From positions 1 through 44,861 of the forward strand of contig CANFPU010000014.1 in the NCBI GenBank assembly GCA_947448955.1: a stretch of 44,861 nucleotides of DNA, given 5' to 3'. This document shows, piece after piece, positions 18,444 to 26,895 of the stretch. Position numbers and translations under genes: made by a program. This DNA comes from Burkholderiales bacterium. GTDB lineage: Bacteria > Pseudomonadota > Gammaproteobacteria > Burkholderiales > Burkholderiaceae_C. Under the pieces are notes generated by a model, which ran no database searches, had not been told where the DNA came from, and worked only from the letters and a program-made list of their open reading frames with translations. Every line of letters starts with the position of its first letter. The stretch's first letter is position 1.

Positions 18444-20024
18444 TCAGGCCGGCCCGAACTGGCCCTCGAAACGCAGCCTGAGGTCGCGCTTGAGCAGCTT
18501 GCCGCTCGGATTCTTGGGCAGCGCGTCGACGAAGACCACGCCCTTGGGCACCTTGAAATGCGCGAGCTGGCCCGCGCAGTGGGCGATCACCGCGGCCTCG
18601 TCGAGCAGCACGCCCGGCTTGAGCACTACCACCGCCGTGACGGCCTCGATCCAGCGTGGGTGCGGCAGGCCAATCACCGCCACCTCGCTGACGCCGGCCA
18701 AGCGGTACAGCGCCTCCTCGACCTCGCGGCTGGCCACGTTCTCGCCGCCCGTCTTGATCATGTCCTTCTTGCGGTCGACCACACTGATGTAGCCTTCATC
18801 ATCGATCACACCCAGGTCACCGCTGTGGAACCAGCCGCCCTCGAAAGCCGCTGCGGTGCGCTCGGGGTCGTGGAAATAGCCCAGCAGCAGCTGTGGCGAG
18901 CGGTGGACGATCTCACCGACCTCGCCGACGCGCACATCGTTCATCTGGTCATCGACGACACGGGTCTCGACATTGATCGCCGGTCGCCCGGCCGATCCCG
19001 GCTTGCGCAATTGATCCTCGGGCTTGAGCACAGTGGCCAGCGGCGCAATCTCGGTCTGGCCATAGAAGTTCCACAGCCGCATCTGCGGGATGCGTTCGAT
19101 GAGCTCGCGCATCACCGCCACCGGCATGATCGATGCGCCGTAATAGCCTTTGCGCAGGCTCGACAAGTCGTGCAACTCGAACAACGGCGAGCGCAACAGG
19201 CCGATCCAGACCGTGGGCGGCAGAAAGAACTGGCTGATGCGGTGACGGGCGACCAAGGGCAGCAGGTTCTCGGGCGTGGGCTTGGCGGTGATCACGCTGG
19301 TGCTGCCGAGGTAGACGCTGGGGCCGAGAAAGACGTCGAGCTGCGCACAGTGGTAGAGCGGCAATGCGTGCAGCACGGTATCGCTTTCGGCCATCTCGCC
19401 CTCGACGATGCACGAGACATACTGGTCGATCACCGCACTGTGCGTAAGCATCGCGCCCTTGGGCAGGCTCTCGGTGCCGCTGGTGTAGACGATCTGCAGC
19501 AAGTGCTGGCCATTGAAATCAGGCTCAGGGCAAGGCGATTGGGCTAGGTCGGTGGCCGCCAGCACCTTGAAATCCAGGCAATCCGCTGGGCAGGTTGACG
19601 GCTCCTCGCTGGGCAACCACAGGAAACGACTGATCTGCGTGTCGCGTAGGGCCGCCTCGCGACCGAGCGCGGCCAGACCCGAGTCCATTGCCAGCAGCTT
19701 GACGCCGGCGTGGCGCAGGATATAGCCCGCCTCGTCGGCGTTGAGCATGAAGTTGACCGGCACCATCACCGCCCCCAACCGCGCCAACGCGAAGCGCAGT
19801 GCGGCAAAACCATGCGAATTGCGCGCCAGCACGCCGACGTGCTCGCCCTTGGCCAAGCCCTGGGCATGAAGGCCGGCCGCAAGCCGGCTGACAACCGCAT
19901 CGAACTGCGCCCAAGTCCAGCAGGTGTCGCCGCACAAAATGCCGGGCTTGTTCGGCAAGCGCGCGGCGGTGCGGTGCAGCAGGTCGGCCAGAGTCTGGCG
20001 GCGCAGAGCGGGGTGGTTTGACAT
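18444..20024 (-). CDS. Acyl-CoA synthetase (AMP-binding, FadD-like)
   Basis: 526 residues from an ATG with GAGGAG six bases upstream. Adenylate-forming motifs are complete: P-loop YTSGTESLPKGAMLTH, FYGQTE, GWFHSGDLG, DRKKDMIKTGGENVASREVE and the C-terminal catalytic lysine in PKNPSGKLLKRDLR. It activates a carboxylic acid to its CoA thioester with ATP through an acyl-adenylate; the chain length or ring preference cannot be read. No membrane anchor. A 116-base gap separates it from the PhnD-like gene downstream on the same strand, so coexpression is possible but uncertain. It probably feeds the CoA-dependent enzymes encoded further right. Confidence 0.92.
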   Translation of the reverse strand: MSNHPALRRQTLADLLHRTAARLPNKPGILCGDTCWTWAQFDAVVSRLAAGLHAQGLAKGEHVGVLARNSHGFAALRFALARLGAVMVPVNFMLNADEAGYILRHAGVKLLAMDSGLAALGREAALRDTQISRFLWLPSEEPSTCPADCLDFKVLAATDLAQSPCPEPDFNGQHLLQIVYTSGTESLPKGAMLTHSAVIDQYVSCIVEGEMAESDTVLHALPLYHCAQLDVFLGPSVYLGSTSVITAKPTPENLLPLVARHRISQFFLPPTVWIGLLRSPLFELHDLSSLRKGYYGASIMPVAVMRELIERIPQMRLWNFYGQTEIAPLATVLKPEDQLRKPGSAGRPAINVETRVVDDQMNDVRVGEVGEIVHRSPQLLLGYFHDPERTAAAFEGGWFHSGDLGVIDDEGYISVVDRKKDMIKTGGENVASREVEEALYRLAGVSEVAVIGLPHPRWIEAVTAVVVLKPGVLLDEAAVIAHCAGQLAHFKVPKGVVFVDALPKNPSGKLLKRDLRLRFEGQFGPA

Positions 20025-20141
20025 GCAATTCTCCTCAGTAAATTTGGACGCAACCCTAGCCGCTGCAGCCGCGCCACGCCATCCGGGGCTTCACCTGTGC
20101 AGCCAGCGCATCGCCCGCGAAAAGACGAGCGAGCGGCGGCG

Positions 20142-20267
20142 ATGTTGGCGATGATGCGGCCGGGCACAAGCCTCTTCATCGCCCAGCAGACCAACTTTTC
20201 CACATCCCGCGGCCTGCGCAACGACTGGTACGTCGTCGCCTGGGCACATGAGATCTCAGCGGGCTGA
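20142..20267 (+). pseudogene. N-terminal remnant of a Rieske ring-hydroxylating oxygenase
   Basis: A 41-codon frame ending in TGA at 20265-20267. Its last part, RGLRNDWYVVAWAHEIS, matches the conserved start of VanA-type Rieske oxygenase large subunits (usual form LRN.WYVA.W..E). The Rieske cluster ligands and the catalytic domain are absent; what follows is an unrelated gene. Best explained as a gene truncated by deletion. The match is short. Confidence 0.55.
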
Positions 20268-20313
20268 ACCTCGGCAGAAAATGGCCCATCAACTCCAAGC
20301 CATCAGGCAAGTC

Positions 20314-21396
20314 ATGAACCCTATGCAGACCAGCCCAGTCGACGCGGCGAAGGCCTTCGGCGCTGTCGCCGATGGCTACCACGCTTACTTCACCGGCATC
20401 ATCTTGTCGACCGTCACGCGACTCGGCGCGGCGCGTGCCGATGAATTGGTCTACGAGGTGTTCAGCCGGCAACGGCGCGAGCGCTTCTTGCCCGGTTTGC
20501 AAAAGCTCGGGCTAGCCAAACTGCCGCACGCGGTGGCAGCGGCGCAGTACCACTACCTGTCGAATCACATCGGCGGCGTGGCGGTCGAGTACATGTACGA
20601 ATCGGACCGCAAGGCCTGGATCCGCTATGCCGCACCGCGTTGGATCTGGGCCGGCACAGCGCTGTGCGGCATTCCCTCATCGGTGTCGAGGTCGATGCTG
20701 GCCGGTTGGCATGCCCAGAACGGGCTGTCATTGGGCAACCCCAGGCTCGGATTTGTGTGCACCAAACAGACCACCGACGGTCAATCCGGGCTGGAGGGCT
20801 ATTACTTGGAATACGACCGTGCGCTCGAAGCCCACGAGCGCCTGCGTTTCGCGCCGCATGAGGACGCGCCGGACTTCGACCCGAGCGCCGCGCCTGTCCT
20901 GCCGATCAGCACCTGGCCGCAGGAGCGCTTGTCAAAAGCGCACCGAAACTATGCGATGGAATATGTCCGCACGGCCTTCCCGACCGCATTGCAGTTGTGG
21001 GGCCCCGACCAGGCCTGCCAGTTGCTGCGGCTGACCGGTCGCATGATCGGCATGCAGTACTACCACCAGATCGCCGCCGGCCTGGGCATCGCTGCCGATC
21101 GATCGGCAGCCAGTTTTGCGCAGTTCATCGCCGCATGGGCCCAGGCCCAGGGCGATCGCTGCGAGGTGCAAGCCCACCCCAGCGGCCTGCGAGTGCAGCA
21201 ACGCGGCTGGAAATTCATGGCGGGCATCGCCGACGCCGACCATGCGCTGGCATCGAGTTGGAACGGCTTGATCGAAGGCGCGCTGGCGGCCCACAACCAC
21301 CGCCTGGGGCTGAGCTTTCACGCCGACACCCGGGGCGGGCAGCCTGAACTCGAATGGCTCGTGACCGACGCGCCTGGGCGCGCCCGGCCCGCTTGA
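20314..21396 (+). CDS. Unrecognised conserved-looking protein, 360 residues
   Basis: I do not recognise the family. Start chosen at ATG 20314 with CAGG seven bases upstream; ATGs at 20281 and 20323 are alternatives. No signal peptide or clear membrane helix. The composition is that of a soluble globular protein with many aromatic residues: segments VADGYHAYFTGIILSTVTRL, AAQYHYLSNHIGGVAVEYMY, NYAMEYVRTAFPTALQLWGP and GRMIGMQYYHQIAAGLGI. The second half faintly resembles the L-2-amino-thiazoline-4-carboxylic acid hydrolase fold family, without a diagnostic motif. It lies just after the Rieske remnant and convergent with the SDR gene. Codon use and GC match the neighbours, so the gene looks real. 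Confidence 0.75.
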   Translation: MNPMQTSPVDAAKAFGAVADGYHAYFTGIILSTVTRLGAARADELVYEVFSRQRRERFLPGLQKLGLAKLPHAVAAAQYHYLSNHIGGVAVEYMYESDRKAWIRYAAPRWIWAGTALCGIPSSVSRSMLAGWHAQNGLSLGNPRLGFVCTKQTTDGQSGLEGYYLEYDRALEAHERLRFAPHEDAPDFDPSAAPVLPISTWPQERLSKAHRNYAMEYVRTAFPTALQLWGPDQACQLLRLTGRMIGMQYYHQIAAGLGIAADRSAASFAQFIAAWAQAQGDRCEVQAHPSGLRVQQRGWKFMAGIADADHALASSWNGLIEGALAAHNHRLGLSFHADTRGGQPELEWLVTDAPGRARPA

Positions 21397-21421
21397 GCAG
21401 ATGGCCGGCCCGTCGCGGCGT

Positions 21422-22252
21422 TCAGATGCCGGTCAGCCCGCCGGTGCACATCAAGGTGTGGCCGCTGACATAGTCTGACTCGGGGATGCACAACAGGTAG
21501 ACCGCGCCTGCCGCCTCGTCAGGTGTGCCGCCACGGCCCAATGGAATGCTGCGCTCCATCGCCGCGAGCAGGTCCGGGTTGACGCCGACCTTGATGTCGC
21601 GGCCGTCGATGTGGGCGGTCGCATGCTGCGCCGCGCTGGTGGTCAGCCGGGTCTGGATGAAGCCGAAAGCCACGCAGTTGACCGTCACCTGCATCCGCCC
21701 CCATTCCTTGGCCAAGGTCTGCGTCATGCCGACGATGCCGGCCTTGGCGGTGGCGTAGTTGGCCTGTCCGGCGTTGCCGAACAGCCCGGCCACCGACGAG
21801 ATGTTGACCACCTTGCGCACCACGCGATGGCCGGCGTCGGCATCGGCCTTGCTCAAGCGTCGGATCACCGGCTGCGCGGCGCGCAGGATGCGGAACGGCG
21901 CCGTCAGGTGCACATCGAGCATCGCAGCCCACTGCTCGTCGCTCATCTTCTGGATCACGTTGTCCCAGGTGTAGCCGGCGTTGTTGACGATGATGTCCAG
22001 GCCCTGGTACGTGTCGATGGCGGTGGCGATGAATCGATCGGCGAAGTCTGGTGCGGAGACGCTGCCGACACAGGCCACCGCCTGTCCGCCGGCATCGCGG
22101 ATCGCTTGCACCGTTTCTTGCGCCGGCGCTGCGTCGAGATCGTTGACAACGATGCGCGCACCTTCACTGGCCAGCTTGAGCGCGATGGCGCGGCCGATGC
22201 CGCGGCCCGATCCGGTGATCAGCGCGACCTTGGCGTCGAGTTTTGGGGTCAT
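21422..22252 (-). CDS. Short-chain dehydrogenase/reductase (FabG-like)
   Basis: 276 residues from an ATG with AAGGAG eight bases upstream. Classical SDR features: cofactor motif TGSGRGIG, NNAGYTWDN, catalytic Ser in VNISSVAGLFG, YATAK (Tyr/Lys), and a C-terminal SGHTLMCTGGLTGI. A longer loop between PVIRRLSKADADAG and HRVVRKVVN, and another around HIDGRDIKVGVN, match the subgroup near beta-oxidation-like clusters. It probably oxidises a 3-hydroxyacyl-CoA or reduces a 3-oxoacyl intermediate. It lies 57 bases after the thiolase gene, same strand, so it is the last gene of the 26727-21422 operon. Confidence 0.9.
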   Translation of the reverse strand: MTPKLDAKVALITGSGRGIGRAIALKLASEGARIVVNDLDAAPAQETVQAIRDAGGQAVACVGSVSAPDFADRFIATAIDTYQGLDIIVNNAGYTWDNVIQKMSDEQWAAMLDVHLTAPFRILRAAQPVIRRLSKADADAGHRVVRKVVNISSVAGLFGNAGQANYATAKAGIVGMTQTLAKEWGRMQVTVNCVAFGFIQTRLTTSAAQHATAHIDGRDIKVGVNPDLLAAMERSIPLGRGGTPDEAAGAVYLLCIPESDYVSGHTLMCTGGLTGI

Positions 22253-22309
22253 GGGAGGTTCTCCTTGCGATTCAGTACCAGCGACAAGCCCGCCGTCAAA
22301 CGGGTACGG

Positions 22310-23491
22310 TCAAACCCGTTCGTACAGCGTGACGACGCAAGCACCACCCAGCCCCAGGTTGTGCTGCAGCGCGAGCCGCGCGCCTTCGACTTGACGCTTG
22401 GACGCCGTGCCGCGCAGTTGCTGGACCAGTTCGGTGCACTGCGCCAGGCCGGTGGCACCGAGCGGATGGCCCTTGCTCAGCAAGCCGCCGGACGGATTCG
22501 TGACGACCTGGCCGCCGTAGCTGTTGTCACCGTCGCAGACGAACTTCTCGGCACCGCCTCGCGGGCACAAGCCCAGCGCCTCGTAGCTTAGCAACTCATT
22601 TTGGGCGAAGCAGTCGTGCAGTTCGACCACGTCCAGGTCCTGCGGTCCAACACCGGCCGCAGCGTAGACCTGCTCGGCGGCTGCCTGCGCCATGCTGAAG
22701 CCCACCACCTCGCGCATGTCGTGGGCGCCGAAGGTGGCCGCACCGTCGGTGGTCATGGCTTGCGCGCGGATGCGCACGCTATGGTCCAGGCCGTGGCGCT
22801 GGGCAAAGTCGGCCGAGCAGAAGATCGCTGCGGCCGATCCGCAGGTCGGCGGGCAGGCCATCAATCGGGTCATCACACCGGGCCAGATCGCTGTCGAGGC
22901 CATCACCTCTTCTTCGGTGACCACGGTGCGGAACAAGGCCAGCGGGTTGTTCGCCGCGTGTCGGCTGGCTTTGGCGCGGATCTTCGCGAAGGTCTCGACC
23001 CGGGTGCCGAATTCGTTCATGTGCGCCAGGCCGGCACCGCCGAAATAGCGCAGCGCCAACGGCAGGTCGGCGTCAACCAGCGCGCCGGTGGCCTCGTCGA
23101 AACGCTCAAACGGGCTGGGCCGGTCCTTGAAGATCGCGCCCAGAGCGCCCGGGCTCATTTGCTCGAAACCCAGCGCCAGCACGCAGTCGGCAGCGCCGCT
23201 GGCGACCGCCTGGCGCGCCAGGAACAGTGCGGTCGAACCGGTCGAGCAGTTGTTGTTGACGTTGACGATCGGGATGCCGGTCATGCCGACCTCGTAGACC
23301 GCGCGCTGCCCTGCGGTGGAGTCACCGTAGACATAGCCCACATAGGCCTGCTGCACCAGCCCGTAGCCAATGCCGGCGTCCGCCAGTGCGGCCCGGGTGG
23401 CTTTGGCGGCCATCTGCGGATAGGGTTCGTTGGCCCCAGGCTTGGTGAACGGCACCATGCCGACCCCGGTGACGTAGACATCTCGGCTCAT
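22310..23491 (-). CDS. SCP-x-type thiolase (lipid-transfer protein thiolase family)
   Basis: 393 residues from the ATG at 23491, with AGGAG six bases upstream; the frame is open 37 codons further but without homology. Begins MSRDVYVTGVGMVPFTKPG. The nucleophilic Cys is in VNVNNNCSTGSTALFLARQA, and GGLLSKGHPLGATG and LGLGGACVV complete the active site. Such thiolases cleave 3-oxoacyl-CoA, often branched or sterol-derived; many act with an OB-fold DUF35 partner, which is absent here. The start overlaps the nudC stop as ATGA, so the two are translationally coupled. Confidence 0.92.
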   Translation of the reverse strand: MSRDVYVTGVGMVPFTKPGANEPYPQMAAKATRAALADAGIGYGLVQQAYVGYVYGDSTAGQRAVYEVGMTGIPIVNVNNNCSTGSTALFLARQAVASGAADCVLALGFEQMSPGALGAIFKDRPSPFERFDEATGALVDADLPLALRYFGGAGLAHMNEFGTRVETFAKIRAKASRHAANNPLALFRTVVTEEEVMASTAIWPGVMTRLMACPPTCGSAAAIFCSADFAQRHGLDHSVRIRAQAMTTDGAATFGAHDMREVVGFSMAQAAAEQVYAAAGVGPQDLDVVELHDCFAQNELLSYEALGLCPRGGAEKFVCDGDNSYGGQVVTNPSGGLLSKGHPLGATGLAQCTELVQQLRGTASKRQVEGARLALQHNLGLGGACVVTLYERV

Positions 23492-24312
23492 CTTGTGCTC
23501 CTGAAGGTGCCGGCCCGCATCGCGTCCATCGTGTCGCGGATCAGGTGGCCGGCAATCGAAAATCTCGGTGGGATGTTGGGCACTGCATCGAGGGCAAACC
23601 ACTGCGCATCCTCGATTTCGCCAGGCTGCGGCACGATCTCACCCGACACGTACTCTGCGGTATAGGCCACCATCAGACTGTTCGGAAAGGGCCAGCTCTG
23701 GCTGCCGTAATAACGCAGGCCCTGGATCTGCAGGCCGACCTCCTCGGCGACCTCGCGGTGCACGCAGTCCTCGAGCGACTCGCCGGCTTCGACAAAACCC
23801 GCCAGTGCGCTGTACATGCCCTTGGCGTAATGCGGCGACCGCGCCAGCAGCAGCTCGCCCGGCCGCCACACCAGGGCCATCATCGCCGGGCTCAAGCGCG
23901 GATAAGCGCTGTGCTTGCAGGCCGGGCAGACGCGGGCGCGCTCGCCAGGTTGCAGCCCTGTGGGCGTGCCGCAGACGCCGCAGAAGCGGTGGCTGCGGTC
24001 CCATTCCAGCAGCTGCGCAGCGCGCCCAGCCAGCGCGCCCCGCGCCGCGTCGAAGCGCATCATCGCGGCGCGCAGCGGCACCGCGCGCCAACCCGCGGGC
24101 ACCGCCGGCATCAGCAGCGCCCAGCAGTCGATCGCCGCGAGCGTGCCCAAGTAATGCGAAGCGCTGGCCTCGGCCAGCATCGCAGCGGCGGCCAATGGCT
24201 GCAGCTCCAAACCCTCGTCCTCGGGCAGTAGCAACTGGTTGCCGACAAAAGCGAAGCACCAGGACTGCGGCGTGGATTGGGCTGGCGGCAGGATGGACGG
24301 GATGAAAGGCAT
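23488..24312 (-). CDS. nudC: NAD(H)/RNA-decapping pyrophosphatase NudC
   Basis: 274 residues. A divergent N-terminal domain is followed by a four-cysteine zinc ribbon (CGVCG ... CPACK), a Nudix box GFVEAGESLEDCVHREVAEE ending in VGLQ, and the NudC-specific SQSWPFPNSLM motif (usual form SQPWPFP). NudC hydrolyses NADH to NMNH and AMP and removes NAD caps from RNA 5' ends. It is coupled to the thiolase gene by a 4-base overlap and follows the MmgE/PrpD gene after 38 bases, an unusual place for a housekeeping enzyme. All expected residues are present. Confidence 0.95.
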   Translation of the reverse strand: MPFIPSILPPAQSTPQSWCFAFVGNQLLLPEDEGLELQPLAAAAMLAEASASHYLGTLAAIDCWALLMPAVPAGWRAVPLRAAMMRFDAARGALAGRAAQLLEWDRSHRFCGVCGTPTGLQPGERARVCPACKHSAYPRLSPAMMALVWRPGELLLARSPHYAKGMYSALAGFVEAGESLEDCVHREVAEEVGLQIQGLRYYGSQSWPFPNSLMVAYTAEYVSGEIVPQPGEIEDAQWFALDAVPNIPPRFSIAGHLIRDTMDAMRAGTFRSTR

Positions 24313-24350
24313 GCGTTGTCTCGCTCAGGTTTGCTTCGCATCATCGCCGA

Positions 24351-25793
24351 TCAGGCCGGCGCCTTCAGTGGCGGCACCGGCGGCGGCACCGGCGGCGGCA
24401 TCAGCGGCGCCATCAGCAGCGGCAGCAGCTCGCGCACATCGGCCAGCCCAGCCAGTCCTTGCAGTGCGGCCAGAAAACCCTGTACCTGGGCCGGGGCCAG
24501 CGGCTGCAGCCCGAGCGAGGCAGCGGCCAGCGAGGCATAGGCCAAGCAATCCTTGAAACGCGCCAGATGCTGGTCCTCGCTCAGACCTGCACCGGGAAAT
24601 CCAGGCGCGATGTCGAGCCCATCGTGCAGCACCCGACCATCCGTCGTGGTGATGCTCAAGTCCACGGCCGTGTGGCCGCGCACATCCAGCGCAGCATCGG
24701 CGACGACACGGATGCGCTCGATCAGCGGCCGCAGCGCGGGCTCGGCAACCTGGGCTGGCGAGAAATGCGCCAGCTGAGAGCTGCCTCGCAGCAACACGTT
24801 GGCGACGCAGTAGCCGGCGTTGAACTGGGCATCGACCCGTGGGTTGGTGCCGATCTGGAACGCATGGCCAACCAAGCGATGCGCATAGGGCGGCAGCCTG
24901 ACCTCGGCGCGGGCCAGGTCGGCGGCGCCCAGCCCATGGCGCTTGGCCAGCCGCAACGCCAGCTCGGTCACGCCCTGGGTGACGCCACAGCTGGGAAATT
25001 TCTTGAACATCATGCGTTCGAGCCGCCACTCGCTGCCCAGCCCGGCCACCAAGGACTGGACATCGAGCGTGCCACGGCCGTAGAGATGGGCATAGCCGTA
25101 GTGGCCGGCCAGGAATTGGTGCGGCCCGGTGATGCCCAGCGAGGCCATCTGCGCGCATTCGACCGCGGCCTGCGCGACCCAGCCCTGCACGATGCGCACG
25201 CCCAACGAGCCGTCGACATGGCTCTGGAAGCTGCCGCCGCAGCGGTTGAAGGCCAGCGCCATCGCCTGCAGCGTCTGCGCGGACGTGAGTTGCAAAATGC
25301 GCGAAGCGGCCGCGGTGGCACCAAACACGACGCAGATGCCGGTCGGGTCGAAGCCGTCGTACTGGGCCTCGCTCAGGTTGAAACGGCTGGCCAGCTCGGC
25401 ACCGGCCACCAGCGCGGTCAGGAACAGTGCGCCGCTGCAACCGCCGACCCGCTCAGCAGCGGCCAGCGCCGCGGGGATCAATGCCGAGCCGATGTGCGGC
25501 CCAGGCGCCATCGCATCGCAATAGTCGAGCGCGCGACACAGCGTGGCATTGAATTGTGCGGCGGCGGCGGCCGGCAGGTGATCGCCGAAGTACAGCGTGC
25601 GGGCCTGGGCCGCGCCGCCGCGCTCGATGAGCAACTGGCGCAGTGGCGCGATGCCGTCCTCGGCCACGCCCGCCAGCGCGGTGCCAACATCGGCCAGCAG
25701 CATCTGGCGCAGGATGGTCGCCGCCCGGTCCGGGATGTCCTCAGGCTGCAAGCGGCAGACGAAGTCGGCAAGCTGCTGTTCGGGGCTGGGCAT
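24351..25793 (-). CDS. MmgE/PrpD family protein
   Basis: 480 residues from an ATG with AAGGAG six bases upstream. Family features: an N-terminal all-helical domain (LADFVCRLQPEDIP, LLADVGTALAG), LDYCDAMAPGPHIGSALIPA, GSFQSHVDGSLGVRIVQGWV and KKFPSCGVTQGVTELAL. Members include 2-methylcitrate dehydratase, aconitate decarboxylase and uncharacterised hydrolyases or isomerases, so the reaction cannot be named. The last 20 or so residues are a proline-rich tail (PPPVPPPVPPLKAPA) after the folded domain. Ten bases separate it from the upstream dehydrogenase gene, so it is operonic. Confidence 0.9.
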   Translation of the reverse strand: MPSPEQQLADFVCRLQPEDIPDRAATILRQMLLADVGTALAGVAEDGIAPLRQLLIERGGAAQARTLYFGDHLPAAAAAQFNATLCRALDYCDAMAPGPHIGSALIPAALAAAERVGGCSGALFLTALVAGAELASRFNLSEAQYDGFDPTGICVVFGATAAASRILQLTSAQTLQAMALAFNRCGGSFQSHVDGSLGVRIVQGWVAQAAVECAQMASLGITGPHQFLAGHYGYAHLYGRGTLDVQSLVAGLGSEWRLERMMFKKFPSCGVTQGVTELALRLAKRHGLGAADLARAEVRLPPYAHRLVGHAFQIGTNPRVDAQFNAGYCVANVLLRGSSQLAHFSPAQVAEPALRPLIERIRVVADAALDVRGHTAVDLSITTTDGRVLHDGLDIAPGFPGAGLSEDQHLARFKDCLAYASLAAASLGLQPLAPAQVQGFLAALQGLAGLADVRELLPLLMAPLMPPPVPPPVPPLKAPA

Positions 25794-25803
25794 GTCGGCT
25801 CCT

Positions 25804-26727
25804 TCAGGGACGGCGCGGCTCGGCGCCAGGGTTCAGCGGGGTATCGTTCTGCTGCTCGACCCAGCGCACCAACTCGCTGACGCTGGCGCCTGGGCCGGCA
25901 GCACGCGCAGCAGCCTGCCACAGTTGCTGGCCCAGGCCGGCGATCGGCACTGAGCTGCCGGTCTCGCGCGCCAGCGTGTTGGCGATCGCCACGTCCTTGA
26001 GCATCAGCTCGAGCTTGAACGGGTCGTCGAAGCTGCGGCTGAGCACGCGCTGGGCGATGTGGTTCTGGCTGATCCACGACATCCCAGTCGACTCGTTGAG
26101 CACATCAACCATTGCCGCCGGATCCAGCCCATAGCGCTTGCCGATCACCAGGCCCTCGGCGGTGGCACTGAAGGTCATCGCGGTGATCAAGTTGTTCAGG
26201 CACTTCATCGCATGGCCCGCACCTGGCCCACCGAGGTGGAACACCGCACGGCCCATCAGGTCGAGCAGCGGCCGCACCCGTTCTAGGTCGGCAGCGGCGC
26301 CCCCGACCATGAACACCAGATTGGCCTCGGCGGCGCCCCAGGCCGCACCCGAGACCGGCGCATCGACCATGGTTGCCCCCACCGCCGCCAGCGCAGCGCC
26401 AGTGGCCTGGGTCAGCCAGGGCTCGGAGGACGAGGTGTCGAGCAGCAGCGCGCCCGGCCGAAAGCCTTGCAGCAGCCCTTGCTCGCCAAGCGCAACCTGC
26501 TGCACGACCTGGCCATTGGGCAGCATCGTGATCACGATATCGCTGTGCGCGGCGACCTCGGCTGGCGTCACCACCACCTTGGCGCCCAGCGTCGCGGCCA
26601 GGTCTCGCGCCGTGTCAGCATGGGCGTCAAGAAGTGTCAGCGAGTAACCGGCTCGGGCCAGATGGCCGGCCATCGGCGCGCCCATCACGCCCAGACCGAT
26701 GAAGCCGATGGCAAGGGGTTGGTTCAT
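25804..26727 (-). CDS. 3-hydroxyisobutyrate dehydrogenase-family oxidoreductase
   Basis: 307 residues from an ATG with AAGGAG seven bases upstream. Dinucleotide motif GFIGLGVMGAPMAGHL, substrate motif DAPVSGAAWGAAEANLVFMV, and the catalytic lysine in GAGHAMKCLNNLITA. It uses NAD(P) to oxidise a beta-hydroxyacid such as 3-hydroxyisobutyrate, tartronate semialdehyde (reverse reaction) or a related acid. First gene of the operon running left to the SDR at 21422. A plus-strand hydrolase gene starts 168 bases away on the other side, so promoters for both should lie between. Confidence 0.92.
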   Translation of the reverse strand: MNQPLAIGFIGLGVMGAPMAGHLARAGYSLTLLDAHADTARDLAATLGAKVVVTPAEVAAHSDIVITMLPNGQVVQQVALGEQGLLQGFRPGALLLDTSSSEPWLTQATGAALAAVGATMVDAPVSGAAWGAAEANLVFMVGGAAADLERVRPLLDLMGRAVFHLGGPGAGHAMKCLNNLITAMTFSATAEGLVIGKRYGLDPAAMVDVLNESTGMSWISQNHIAQRVLSRSFDDPFKLELMLKDVAIANTLARETGSSVPIAGLGQQLWQAAARAAGPGASVSELVRWVEQQNDTPLNPGAEPRRP

Positions 26728-26895
26728 GAAATATTCTCCTTGAGGACTGGACCAGCATTGGTGTCAATGCCATTGCAGCACTGTGCACCCCGCTGCGCGC
26801 CGCGTCTGTCGGTATCAGCCATGACCACGCGCTGAGGGCGGCCTGGCGTGTTAGAAACCTGACTCGACTTCAGCAAGTTTGCCCGGGACCCCAGC
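26728..26895. promoter_or_regulatory. Divergent intergenic region, dehydrogenase operon / hydrolase group
   Basis: 168 bases between divergent starts. The minus side carries the AAGGAG ribosome site of the dehydrogenase. Promoters for both units must lie here, but I cannot assign -10/-35 boxes and see no strong inverted repeat. No coding potential. Confidence 0.4.

Noticed and set aside
22601-23665. 354-codon plus-strand frame opposite the thiolase gene
   Set aside because: Shadow of the thiolase, no recognisable domain.
24459-25880. 473-codon plus-strand frame opposite the MmgE/PrpD gene
   Set aside because: No family resemblance, Arg/Gln/Gly-rich composition typical of antisense frames in GC-rich genes, and the opposite strand encodes a clear MmgE/PrpD protein.
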